This document shows positions 16,879 through 23,773 of a stretch of DNA of 26,320 bases, piece after piece (position 1 is the stretch's first letter; the number at the start of each line of letters is the position of its first letter). Source of the stretch: an uncultured Bacteroidota bacterium (GTDB lineage: Bacteria > Bacteroidota > Bacteroidia > Chitinophagales > Chitinophagaceae); the NCBI GenBank assembly GCA_903881265.1, contig CAIRSV010000211.1:1-26320 (forward strand), read 5' to 3'. Both the position numbers and the translations under genes were made by a program. A model generated the notes under the pieces. It saw only the letters and a list, made by a program, of their open reading frames with translations, was not told the DNA's origin and searched no databases.

Positions 16879-16928
16879 AGGAAGGCAGTAAATCCAAGAA
16901 TTTTAAATCAAAAAACATAAAAAGCGAT

Positions 16929-17216
16929 ATGGCTAAAACAACTAAACTAAGCATCACACCCCTCCACGACCGTGTGATTGTGCGTGCAGCTGCCGCAGAA
17001 ACCAAAACTGCCGGCGGCATCATCATTCCTGATACAGCAAAAGAAAAACCTCAACGCGGAACTGTCGTGGCCGTCGGTATTGGTAAAAAAGACGAACCAA
17101 TGACAGTGAAAGCTGGCGATACCGTATTATATGGTAAATATGCTGGTACCGAAATTACTGTTGATCATGAAGAACTTCTGATCATGAGAGAAAGCGATAT
17201 CCTCGCTATCGTCTAA
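16929..17216 (+). CDS. groES: Co-chaperonin GroES (Hsp10)
   Basis: This 95-residue co-chaperonin forms the heptameric lid of the GroEL cage. The N-terminal PLHDRVIVR, the mobile loop ETKTAGGIIIPDTA (about 24-37), PQRGTVVAVG and the C-terminal SDILAIV block are all intact. It is the first gene of the groES-groEL pair, with 118 bp to groEL and hairpins in between. No start ambiguity. Confidence 0.97.
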   Translation: MAKTTKLSITPLHDRVIVRAAAAETKTAGGIIIPDTAKEKPQRGTVVAVGIGKKDEPMTVKAGDTVLYGKYAGTEITVDHEELLIMRESDILAIV

Positions 17217-17217
17217 C

Positions 17218-17254
17218 GTTGATTTGTGTCAACCAATGACTCGTCTGGGTTGAC
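17218..17254 (+). other. Overlapping hairpins between groES and groEL
   Basis: GTTGA (17218-17222) can pair with TCAAC (17229-17233), while GTCAACC (17228-17234) can pair with GGTTGAC (17248-17254). The two stems share bases, so only one can form at a time. It begins immediately after the groES stop. Confidence 0.4.
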
Positions 17255-17334
17255 CGCAACTGCTGCATTAAAACAATGTTCAGATCAACTACTTTTCAAT
17301 AATTTAATTAACTCATTTCAAATTAATACTAAAT

Positions 17335-18966
17335 ATGTCAAAACAAATTCTCTTTAATATCGAAGCACGCAACAAAATGAAAAAAGGCGTGGATACACTA
17401 GCTGATGCAGTGAAAGTAACCCTCGGACCAAAAGGTCGTAATGTGGTCATCGAGAAAAAATTCGGCGCACCACAAATCACGAAAGATGGTGTCACCGTCG
17501 CTAAAGAAATCGAACTAGAAGATGCCATCGAAAATATGGGTGCCCAAATGGCGAAAGAAGTAGCCTCTAAAACTGCTGATGCAGCCGGTGACGGTACAAC
17601 AACAGCAACAGTGTTGGCGCAGTCTATCATTACAGAAGGGATTAAAAATGTTGCAGCCGGTGCAAATCCTATGGATCTGAAACGCGGTATCGACAAGGCC
17701 GTTGCTGCTGTGGTTGAAAACCTGCGCACGCAATCTGAAAAAGTAGGCAACGATAACAAAAAAATCGAACAGGTAGCAACGATCTCTGCCAACAACGATA
17801 ATACCATCGGTAAACTGATTGCACAAGCTATGGCGAAAGTCGGGAAAGAAGGTGTCATTACTGTTGAAGAAGCAAAAGGAACTGAAACAACCGTTGACGT
17901 TGTAGAAGGTATGCAATTCGATCGTGGATACTTATCGCCATACTTCGTTACAAACAGCGAAAAAATGATTGCCGAATTAAGCAATCCAATGATCTTGATC
18001 TATGACAAGAAAATCTCTACGATGAAGGACATCCTTCATATTCTTGAGAAAGTGGCTCAGGCAGGTCGCCCATTGGTGATTATTTCTGAAGATTTAGAAG
18101 GTGAAGCATTGGCTACCTTAGTGGTAAACAAATTACGCGGAACGATTAAAGTGGCTGCTGTTAAAGCACCAGGTTTTGGTGATCGCAGAAAAGAAATGTT
18201 GGAAGATATTGCCAAACTAACTGGCGGTATCGTCATCAGCGAAGACCAAGGATTTAAATTAGAAAATGCCGACCTGACTTACTTAGGTTCGTGCGAAAGT
18301 ATTTCAATTGATAAGGATAATACAACCATCGTAGGCGGTAAAGGCAAGAAAGCTGAAATCGTTTCACGTGTGAATCAAATCAAAGCGCAGTTAGAATCTA
18401 CAACGAGCGACTATGATAAAGAAAAATTACAGGAGCGTTTAGCTAAATTGGCTGGCGGTGTAGCTGTCTTGTATGTTGGTGCTGCCACAGAAGTAGAAAT
18501 GAAAGAGAAAAAAGACCGTGTGGATGATGCGTTACATGCAACTCGTGCAGCCGTTGAAGAAGGGATTGTACCAGGTGGTGGAGTAGCCTTCATTCGCGCT
18601 ATCGACAGCATCGTGAAACTGAAAGGTGCGAATGATGACGAAAATACTGGTATCGCTATCGTACGTCGTGCGTTGGAAGAACCAATGCGTCAAATCGTAG
18701 CTAACTGCGGACTAGAAGGTTCTATCATCATACAAAAAGTACGTGAAGGGAAAGCTGATTATGGTTTCAACGCCCGCACTGAAGTATACGAAAACCTGTA
18801 TAAAGCAGGGGTGATCGATCCTACTAAAGTAAGTCGTGTAGCCTTAGAAAATGCAGCGTCTATCGCCGGTATGTTATTGACAACTGAGTGCGTGATTGCT
18901 GATAAGCCTGAACCTAAGTCGCCAATGCCTCCTATGCCAGGTGGCGGAATGGGTATGGATTACTAA
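17335..18966 (+). CDS. groEL: Chaperonin GroEL (Hsp60)
   Basis: This 543-residue chaperonin subunit forms the double-ring cage that folds proteins with ATP and GroES. It has KVTLGPKGRNVVIEK (27-41), the nucleotide-binding DGTTTATVLAQ block from Asp86, and the apical-domain PGFGDRRKEML. The equatorial VPGGGVAF block and the Gly-Met tail ending GGGMGMDY are also present. Length is standard with no insertion or break. A strong intrinsic terminator follows 26 bp after the stop. The long open frame on the opposite strand here is a shadow of its codon bias. Confidence 0.98.
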   Translation: MSKQILFNIEARNKMKKGVDTLADAVKVTLGPKGRNVVIEKKFGAPQITKDGVTVAKEIELEDAIENMGAQMAKEVASKTADAAGDGTTTATVLAQSIITEGIKNVAAGANPMDLKRGIDKAVAAVVENLRTQSEKVGNDNKKIEQVATISANNDNTIGKLIAQAMAKVGKEGVITVEEAKGTETTVDVVEGMQFDRGYLSPYFVTNSEKMIAELSNPMILIYDKKISTMKDILHILEKVAQAGRPLVIISEDLEGEALATLVVNKLRGTIKVAAVKAPGFGDRRKEMLEDIAKLTGGIVISEDQGFKLENADLTYLGSCESISIDKDNTTIVGGKGKKAEIVSRVNQIKAQLESTTSDYDKEKLQERLAKLAGGVAVLYVGAATEVEMKEKKDRVDDALHATRAAVEEGIVPGGGVAFIRAIDSIVKLKGANDDENTGIAIVRRALEEPMRQIVANCGLEGSIIIQKVREGKADYGFNARTEVYENLYKAGVIDPTKVSRVALENAASIAGMLLTTECVIADKPEPKSPMPPMPGGGMGMDY

Positions 18967-18992
18967 GAACCGACCATCTAAAATGCAACTAC

Positions 18993-19023
18993 AAAACCGC
19001 TTCGAAAGAGGCGGTTTTTTTTT
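18993..19023 (+). terminator. Intrinsic terminator of groESL
   Basis: The stem ACCGCTTC/GAGGCGGT is capped by a GAAA tetraloop, flanked by A-run and followed by nine T. The same 31 nt recur at 21465-21495. Confidence 0.9.
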
Positions 19024-19116
19024 ATGATTGAAGTCTGCAAAGTTCAAGTAGATCATATAATTTCCAGTTGATACAACATCACTTTCTGTAGAAGTTAAAA
19101 AAAAGTTTAATTTTTC

Positions 19117-19143
19117 TGTAACTTTTCCCTCGCTCATCCGATA
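19117..19143 (+). promoter_or_regulatory. Candidate ECF-type promoter of the sigma operon
   Basis: TGTAACTTTT (from 19117) contains an AAC core like ECF -35 elements. CCGATA (19138-19143) lies about 16 nt downstream, where the -10 is expected. No TAnnTTTG element is seen. Autoregulation by the encoded sigma factor would fit, but this is an inference. The predicted leader before the ATG at 19153 is very short. Confidence 0.35.
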
Positions 19144-19152
19144 TATATACAA

Positions 19153-19641
19153 ATGAATGAAAACGAATATAACAAAAGTGTGGAGTGCTACTCGGATCAC
19201 CTGTATCGTTTTATTCTAAAAAACAGCAGAGAACGTGATCATGCGAGCGATATCGTTCAAAGTGCTTTCGAAGTTCTTTGGGAAAGAAAGGACGATGTGG
19301 AATTTGATAAAGCTAAGAGTTTCCTGTTTGCCGTTGGTTACAAAAAAATGATAGATGACTTTAGGAAAAGCAGTAAAATGAAATATACAGAGCAACTTCC
19401 GGAATCGCATGGAGGAACTACGGAAACCAAACAGGTGGATCTGAAGCGCTTGCTTCATGACGCACTGGGTAAGTTGCCTGATCTTCAGAAACAACTGGTA
19501 CTGCTTAAAGACTATGAAGGATACAGTTATGAAGAGATGGCAGGTATCACAGGATTGAATGAAGGGCAAGTAAAAATTACGTTGTACAGAGCCAGAACCA
19601 GTCTGAAGAATGCATTAATCAGTATAGAAAACACTATTTAA
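19153..19641 (+). CDS. ECF RNA polymerase sigma factor
   Basis: This 162-residue sigma-70-family factor of the extracytoplasmic-function type directs RNA polymerase to a small regulon. Region 2 covers about residues 10-80, with DIVQSAFEVLWERKDDV and the SFLFAVGYKKMIDDFRK helix for -10 recognition. Region 4 covers about 105-158, with LPDLQKQLVLLKDYEGYS, EEMAGITGLNEG and the helix VKITLYRARTSLKN. Region 3 is absent, as usual for ECF factors. It is followed after 12 bp by a membrane anti-sigma and then an outer-membrane protein gene, so it is probably membrane-regulated. The signal is unknown. Confidence 0.92.
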   Translation: MNENEYNKSVECYSDHLYRFILKNSRERDHASDIVQSAFEVLWERKDDVEFDKAKSFLFAVGYKKMIDDFRKSSKMKYTEQLPESHGGTTETKQVDLKRLLHDALGKLPDLQKQLVLLKDYEGYSYEEMAGITGLNEGQVKITLYRARTSLKNALISIENTI

Positions 19642-19653
19642 TAAACCCGTATC

Positions 19654-20505
19654 ATGATCAACAAACAGAATTACGAAGAATACTTGATTGACTACCTCCA
19701 TGGAGAGTTATCAGGCAATCTGAAGCACGAGATGGAACTCATGCTTGAGAAAGATATGGAAATTAAGGATGCGTTTGAATGGTTGAAACAAACCATATTG
19801 GAGGTCGATGATACCATCGTTTTCGAACAAAAGGAATTGCTGTATAAGAAATCAACAACTGACTTCTTTATTCATTATAAAAGAATGTTTGCCGCTGCAG
19901 CCCTCGTCATCGGTGTTATGCTCAGTCTGGTTTTAATTATGCAAAGAAAAAACTATATTCCGCCTGATGATGTGAATTATGTGAATCAGGCTGCGCCTAA
20001 AAAAGAGGTTAAGCAACCTCTTGATATCATACCTGACACTTCGATGAGATCGGCTACTAGTGTGGTTTTACAACACAAATCATCGGCTGGGTTCAACCAG
20101 AGTCCTGCTCAACGTAAAGAATACAAGGAAGCCTTGCCTTCAACAAAAGAGACAGTGGAGGTGCAGGATAACATTGTCAAACAGGATCAGGCACCGCTGA
20201 ACAAAACAGAGCCTAATTTGATTGAAAACAGTTCACCAGTCATAACCACCTCAATTCCTTCGGAAACAATCGCAAAGGCAAATGATGTGATTCTATCTGA
20301 ACAACAAAAGGTGGAAATACCTGAAGCTTCAGATATTCCTTCGAAAAATACGTTCATACTGAGTGAGCGTAAACAACCCGGGCTGTTTTGTGCCTTGGCT
20401 CAACTCTCAAGACTTTTGCGAAAAGTAAAACATACCAAAGACCAGTTGACTCATACTGAAATCACAGTCATGATCGGTAACAAAAAAATTATTAACTTAA
20501 ATTAA
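19654..20505 (+). CDS. Putative membrane anti-sigma factor
   Basis: This 283-residue protein has a cytoplasmic N-terminus of about 75 residues that opens with NYEEYLIDYLHGEL, the usual first helix of Bacteroidota anti-sigma proteins. One transmembrane helix lies at about 79-97. The periplasmic part (about 100-245) is Pro/Ser/Lys/Gln-rich and looks disordered. No zinc-binding HxxxCxxC is present, so it is not a classical ZAS type. A basic segment, LCALAQLSRLLRKVKHTKDQ, near residues 245-265 precedes a short hydrophobic C-terminus. It starts 12 bp after the sigma gene and ends 10 bp before the barrel gene. The role rests on position, topology and the N-terminal match rather than on the full domain. 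Confidence 0.72.
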   Translation: MINKQNYEEYLIDYLHGELSGNLKHEMELMLEKDMEIKDAFEWLKQTILEVDDTIVFEQKELLYKKSTTDFFIHYKRMFAAAALVIGVMLSLVLIMQRKNYIPPDDVNYVNQAAPKKEVKQPLDIIPDTSMRSATSVVLQHKSSAGFNQSPAQRKEYKEALPSTKETVEVQDNIVKQDQAPLNKTEPNLIENSSPVITTSIPSETIAKANDVILSEQQKVEIPEASDIPSKNTFILSERKQPGLFCALAQLSRLLRKVKHTKDQLTHTEITVMIGNKKIINLN

Positions 20506-20515
20506 AAAAAACAAC

Positions 20516-21448
20516 ATGAAAAATCGATTTATTGTGGGCGCAGCCTTGTTCATTATTATACCTGCGTTGGCTCAAAGCCGTGAAAAAAAATCAAAGGACT
20601 GTAATTCGGCTAAAGTCAAAATACACGTAAAGGCAGACAGCGATACGTCTAATTTGCTCAATGGCAAACTTCGTATCATCACAAAAGAAAAAGACGGTGA
20701 ACGATCACCAAGCAAGGTTGAATTGACCACCAAGAAAGATACTGTCAGGAAAGTACTTGAAACCAGTTGGGGGAGCTTCGATATCGGATTCAATAACTAC
20801 ACCGACAATACCAATTATGCCAATCCAGGACCTTTAGGGAGCGACGATGCAGGATTTCTTGCAAAAATGAATCCGGCAGCAAATGTCAGTGATTTTGAAT
20901 TGCGTTCCGGCAAATCCGTACATATCAATATCGGTATAGTGAAGCAGCAATTAAGTTTATATAAGAATTATATCAATATCGTTTACGGCCTCACATACGA
21001 TATCAGCAACTGGAGCTATAAACGATCTATCGATTGGAACAAAGCGCCAGAGAACCAGCTGCCGATACAAGGTATCTATCAGGGGCCATATGTAAGCCGC
21101 GATTCAAATGACTTTCGTAAAAACAGGTTGGTGACAAATTATCTCCAGGTTCCTTTAATGTTGCGTATCGAAACAAGTCCGCATCATACTACTAAGAACG
21201 TGTATATCAGTGCGGGAGGTTATGTAGGTTATCTGGTGCGAAGTCATACTAAAAAGATGGTACAGGGTTCAACGGCCAAGATCAAACAATATGAAGATTT
21301 CAATTTGAATAAATTCCAATATGGCATGCAATTCGAGGTTGGATACCAAGGTGTTGCCATCTTTGTAAAACAAGACCTGACTCCAATGACCAGCTATGGG
21401 ACTGTTCAATATCCATATTCATTCGGGTTACGTATTACAGGACTTTAG
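20516..21448 (+). CDS. Outer-membrane beta-barrel protein (PorT-like)
   Basis: This 310-residue protein has a signal peptide (residues 1-19, ending ALA-QS) and a charged linker of about 60 residues. Alternating beta-strand segments then run to the C-terminus. These include WGSFDIGFNNY, VHINIGIVKQQLSLYKNYINIVYGLTYDI, VYISAGGYVGYLVRS and the final strand YPYSFGLRITGL, which ends in a non-aromatic Leu. The pattern fits the outer-membrane beta-barrel domain often annotated PorT-family in Bacteroidota. It is the third gene of the ECF operon, as in many Bacteroidota operons of this type, so it may be a regulated product or part of signal sensing. Neither is shown. Confidence 0.75.
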   Translation: MKNRFIVGAALFIIIPALAQSREKKSKDCNSAKVKIHVKADSDTSNLLNGKLRIITKEKDGERSPSKVELTTKKDTVRKVLETSWGSFDIGFNNYTDNTNYANPGPLGSDDAGFLAKMNPAANVSDFELRSGKSVHINIGIVKQQLSLYKNYINIVYGLTYDISNWSYKRSIDWNKAPENQLPIQGIYQGPYVSRDSNDFRKNRLVTNYLQVPLMLRIETSPHHTTKNVYISAGGYVGYLVRSHTKKMVQGSTAKIKQYEDFNLNKFQYGMQFEVGYQGVAIFVKQDLTPMTSYGTVQYPYSFGLRITGL

Positions 21449-21464
21449 TATGAAAGAATACTTG

Positions 21465-21495
21465 AAAACCGCTTCGAAAGAGGCGGTTTTTTTTT
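21465..21495 (+). terminator. Intrinsic terminator of the ECF operon
   Basis: The arms ACCGCTTC/GAGGCGGT surround a GAAA loop, followed by nine T, 17 bp after the barrel gene's stop. It is base-for-base identical over 31 nt to the groEL terminator. Confidence 0.9.
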
Positions 21496-21931
21496 CAGTA
21501 CATTTTTCGATACTTGTACATTTTTAAAAATAGAAATTATCGCCATTTCTGCACTCCCGCTTCTGAACACTAACGAAGTGGTAGAATTCAGCGGTCTCAC
21601 TTCCAAACTGAATCAGCCCATTTTTTTGGCTCGGTCGCCTTACATAATTGCTCGGTTATCCTGGGTTGCAGCTGATAATACGAAGTTTTTTTAGCTCAGT
21701 TGCTCCGGCTTTTTAACTCGCCCGACGGAGTGCATAATCGAGTTCGTAGAGTTTGGAACTGAGATGATTAGGCTCAGATCTTAATCGGTTTGGGTTTGAA
21801 GTGGGTCATCTCGTTTCACAGATTTACGCGCACTCATCCCAAATGAAAAATGAAACAGGCCCTCAATTGAAAAGGGTGGCAATCATAACATTCTGCTCAC
21901 TCAATTTTTTTCATTTCCACATTCAAAGCCT
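21496..21931. other. Non-coding region with inverted repeats
   Basis: No protein gene is supported here. Visible structure: a 10-nt direct repeat, GTACATTTTT (21498-21507 and 21516-21525); an inverted repeat AGAAAT/ATTTCT (21532-21537, 21545-21550); and a 15-nt inverted repeat with one mismatch (21595-21609 with 21750-21764) that encloses about 140 nt. Inside that lie TGCTCCG (21701-21707) pairing with CGGAG-T-GCA (21726-21734) and AACTCG (21715-21720) pairing with CGAGTT (21739-21744). These last two interleave like a pseudoknot. It may be a structured RNA or decayed sequence. Confidence 0.35.
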
Positions 21932-21939
21932 TACCTTTG
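21932..21939 (+). promoter_or_regulatory. Candidate -7 element of the ABC-F gene
   Basis: TACCTTTG is an exact TAnnTTTG, 56 nt before the ATG at 21996. The -33 position holds only a T-run, not TTTG. Confidence 0.45.
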
Positions 21940-21995
21940 CCGCCTTTAAAAAATTGGTATGGCCTTTGTGCCTGCCGCTTTAAAATTAATCAGTT

Positions 21996-23621
21996 ATGTT
22001 ATCTACCAACAATGTATCGCTTTCGTACGGCAAACGAGTCCTTTTTGATGAGGTCAGCATCAATTTCACCAAAGGCAACTGCTATGGTATCATCGGTGCC
22101 AACGGGGCCGGAAAATCAACTTTTCTTAAAATCCTAAGCGGAGAAATTGAACCCAATAAAGGCAATGTGAGTATTTCGCCGGGCGAACGCCTCAGTATGC
22201 TGAAACAAAACCACTTTGAATTCAATGATTTTACCGTACTCAATACCGTATTGATGGGTAACAAGAAGATGTGGGATATTCAACAAGCAAAAGATGCGCT
22301 TTACTTGAAAGAAGATTTTACAGAAGCGGATGGTATTAAAGCAGGTGAACTAGAACACGATTTTGGTGAAATGGGTGGATATACCGCCGAGAGTGATGCA
22401 GCGCAACTACTATCAGACCTTGGTGTGACCGATGAACTTCATCAAACACTGATGCAAGATCTAAATGGTACCCAAAAAGTAAGGGTATTGTTGGCGCAAT
22501 CCTTGTTTGGCAATCCAGATATCTTGCTGTTGGATGAGCCTACCAATGACCTTGATATTGAAACCATACGTTGGCTCGAAAACTTCCTGGCCGATTACGA
22601 AAATACTGCTATCGTGGTAAGTCATGATCGTCACTTTCTGGATACCGTGTGTACCCATGTAGCCGATGTTGACCGAAGCAAAATCAATATTTATACCGGT
22701 AACTATACCTTTTGGTACGAGAGTAGTCAATTGGCAGCTCGTCAGTTGAATGATAAGAATAAGAAGAATGAGGAGAAACGTAAGGATCTCTTGGATTTCA
22801 TCGCACGATTCAGTGCCAATGCAAGTAAAAGCAAACAAGCCACTTCACGTAAGAAGGCGCTGGAGAAACTGGTTATCGAAGATATCAAACCAAGTAACAG
22901 ACGTTATCCGGGTATCATCTTCAAGCCCGATCGTCAGGTGGGGAATGATATTATTAAGATTGAAAAATTAGCAGCAAGCATAGACGGTGAAGTATTGTTT
23001 TCTGATGTGAGCTTTGATGTTCATAAGACCGACAAGATTTTGTTTGTGAGCAAAAATCAATTGGCCGTGCATGCCTTTTTCGATATTATCAATGGAGAAT
23101 CAAAAGCTGATAATGGTACAGTTGAATGGGGCACCACCATCACCAAAGCGTATTTGCCGAATAATAATCAGAAGTTTTTTGAATCAGAATTGAATCTAAT
23201 GGATTGGCTTCGTCAGTTTGTACCTGATACAGTGAAAGATGCCGATGAAGATTTCTTGCGTGGTTTCTTTGGTAAGATGTTGTTTAACGGTGAGGAATTG
23301 AATAAGAAGACCCAGGTCTTGAGCGGAGGTGAAAAAGTACGTTGTATGCTTAGTAAGATGATGTTGCAGAATCCAAATTGCATCGTCCTTGATGAGCCTA
23401 CCAATCACCTTGATCTTGAAAGTATTACGGCCTTTAATAATGGTGCATTGGATTTTCCGGGTGTTATTATGATGACCACACACGATTTGGCATTTGCTAA
23501 TTCGGTCTGTAATCGTATCATCGAATTGACACCAAACGGTATCATTGATCGTATCTGTAATTATGAAGAATATTTGGAGAACGAACGTGTGCATGAATTG
23601 AAACTAGAGATGTACGCATAA
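21996..23621 (+). CDS. ABC-F family ATPase (YbiT-like)
   Basis: This 541-residue protein has two ABC ATPase domains and no membrane segment, the ABC-F layout of ribosome-associated translation factors. Domain 1 has Walker A GANGAGKS (34-41), a signature LNGTQ (156-160) in place of LSGGQ, Walker B ILLLDEP (176-182) and switch His210. A charged linker, the P-site tRNA interaction motif, spans about 240-310. Domain 2 has a proper signature LSGGE (442-446), Walker B IVLDEP (463-468) and His496. Its Walker A is degenerate, however: positions 351-359 read VSKNQLAVH, without the Gly-Lys-Ser/Thr. It probably acts in translation; antibiotic resistance is possible for this family but there is no support here. 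Terminator directly downstream. Confidence 0.87.
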   Translation: MLSTNNVSLSYGKRVLFDEVSINFTKGNCYGIIGANGAGKSTFLKILSGEIEPNKGNVSISPGERLSMLKQNHFEFNDFTVLNTVLMGNKKMWDIQQAKDALYLKEDFTEADGIKAGELEHDFGEMGGYTAESDAAQLLSDLGVTDELHQTLMQDLNGTQKVRVLLAQSLFGNPDILLLDEPTNDLDIETIRWLENFLADYENTAIVVSHDRHFLDTVCTHVADVDRSKINIYTGNYTFWYESSQLAARQLNDKNKKNEEKRKDLLDFIARFSANASKSKQATSRKKALEKLVIEDIKPSNRRYPGIIFKPDRQVGNDIIKIEKLAASIDGEVLFSDVSFDVHKTDKILFVSKNQLAVHAFFDIINGESKADNGTVEWGTTITKAYLPNNNQKFFESELNLMDWLRQFVPDTVKDADEDFLRGFFGKMLFNGEELNKKTQVLSGGEKVRCMLSKMMLQNPNCIVLDEPTNHLDLESITAFNNGALDFPGVIMMTTHDLAFANSVCNRIIELTPNGIIDRICNYEEYLENERVHELKLEMYA

Positions 23622-23654
23622 AGGCGATCATCGAATGTTGATTGAATACAATTG

Positions 23655-23690
23655 AAAAAGGCTGTCTCAAACGTGAGACAGTCTTTTTTT
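23655..23690 (+). terminator. Intrinsic terminator of the ABC-F gene
   Basis: CTGTCTCA and TGAGACAG pair around AACG, extended by a G-T, a G-C and A-T pairs, followed by seven to eight T. It lies about 35 bp after the stop codon. Confidence 0.88.
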
Positions 23691-23773
23691 TACTTATTTT
23701 TTTTTCTGTGTGTGGAATATGAAAAACAATTGCATCCAAGTGGTCAATTTTCACCAATTAAAAATTATATAGT

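Noticed and set aside
17313..17984. 223-codon frame antisense to groEL
   Set aside because: A shadow of GroEL codon usage; low-complexity Ser/Ala-rich translation with no signal or domain.
21691..21750. tRNA-like fragment (AGCTCAGTTG followed by GAGTTCG)
   Set aside because: The D-stem partner GAGC is missing, no acceptor stem closes and the T-loop consensus is incomplete; the likeness is accidental.
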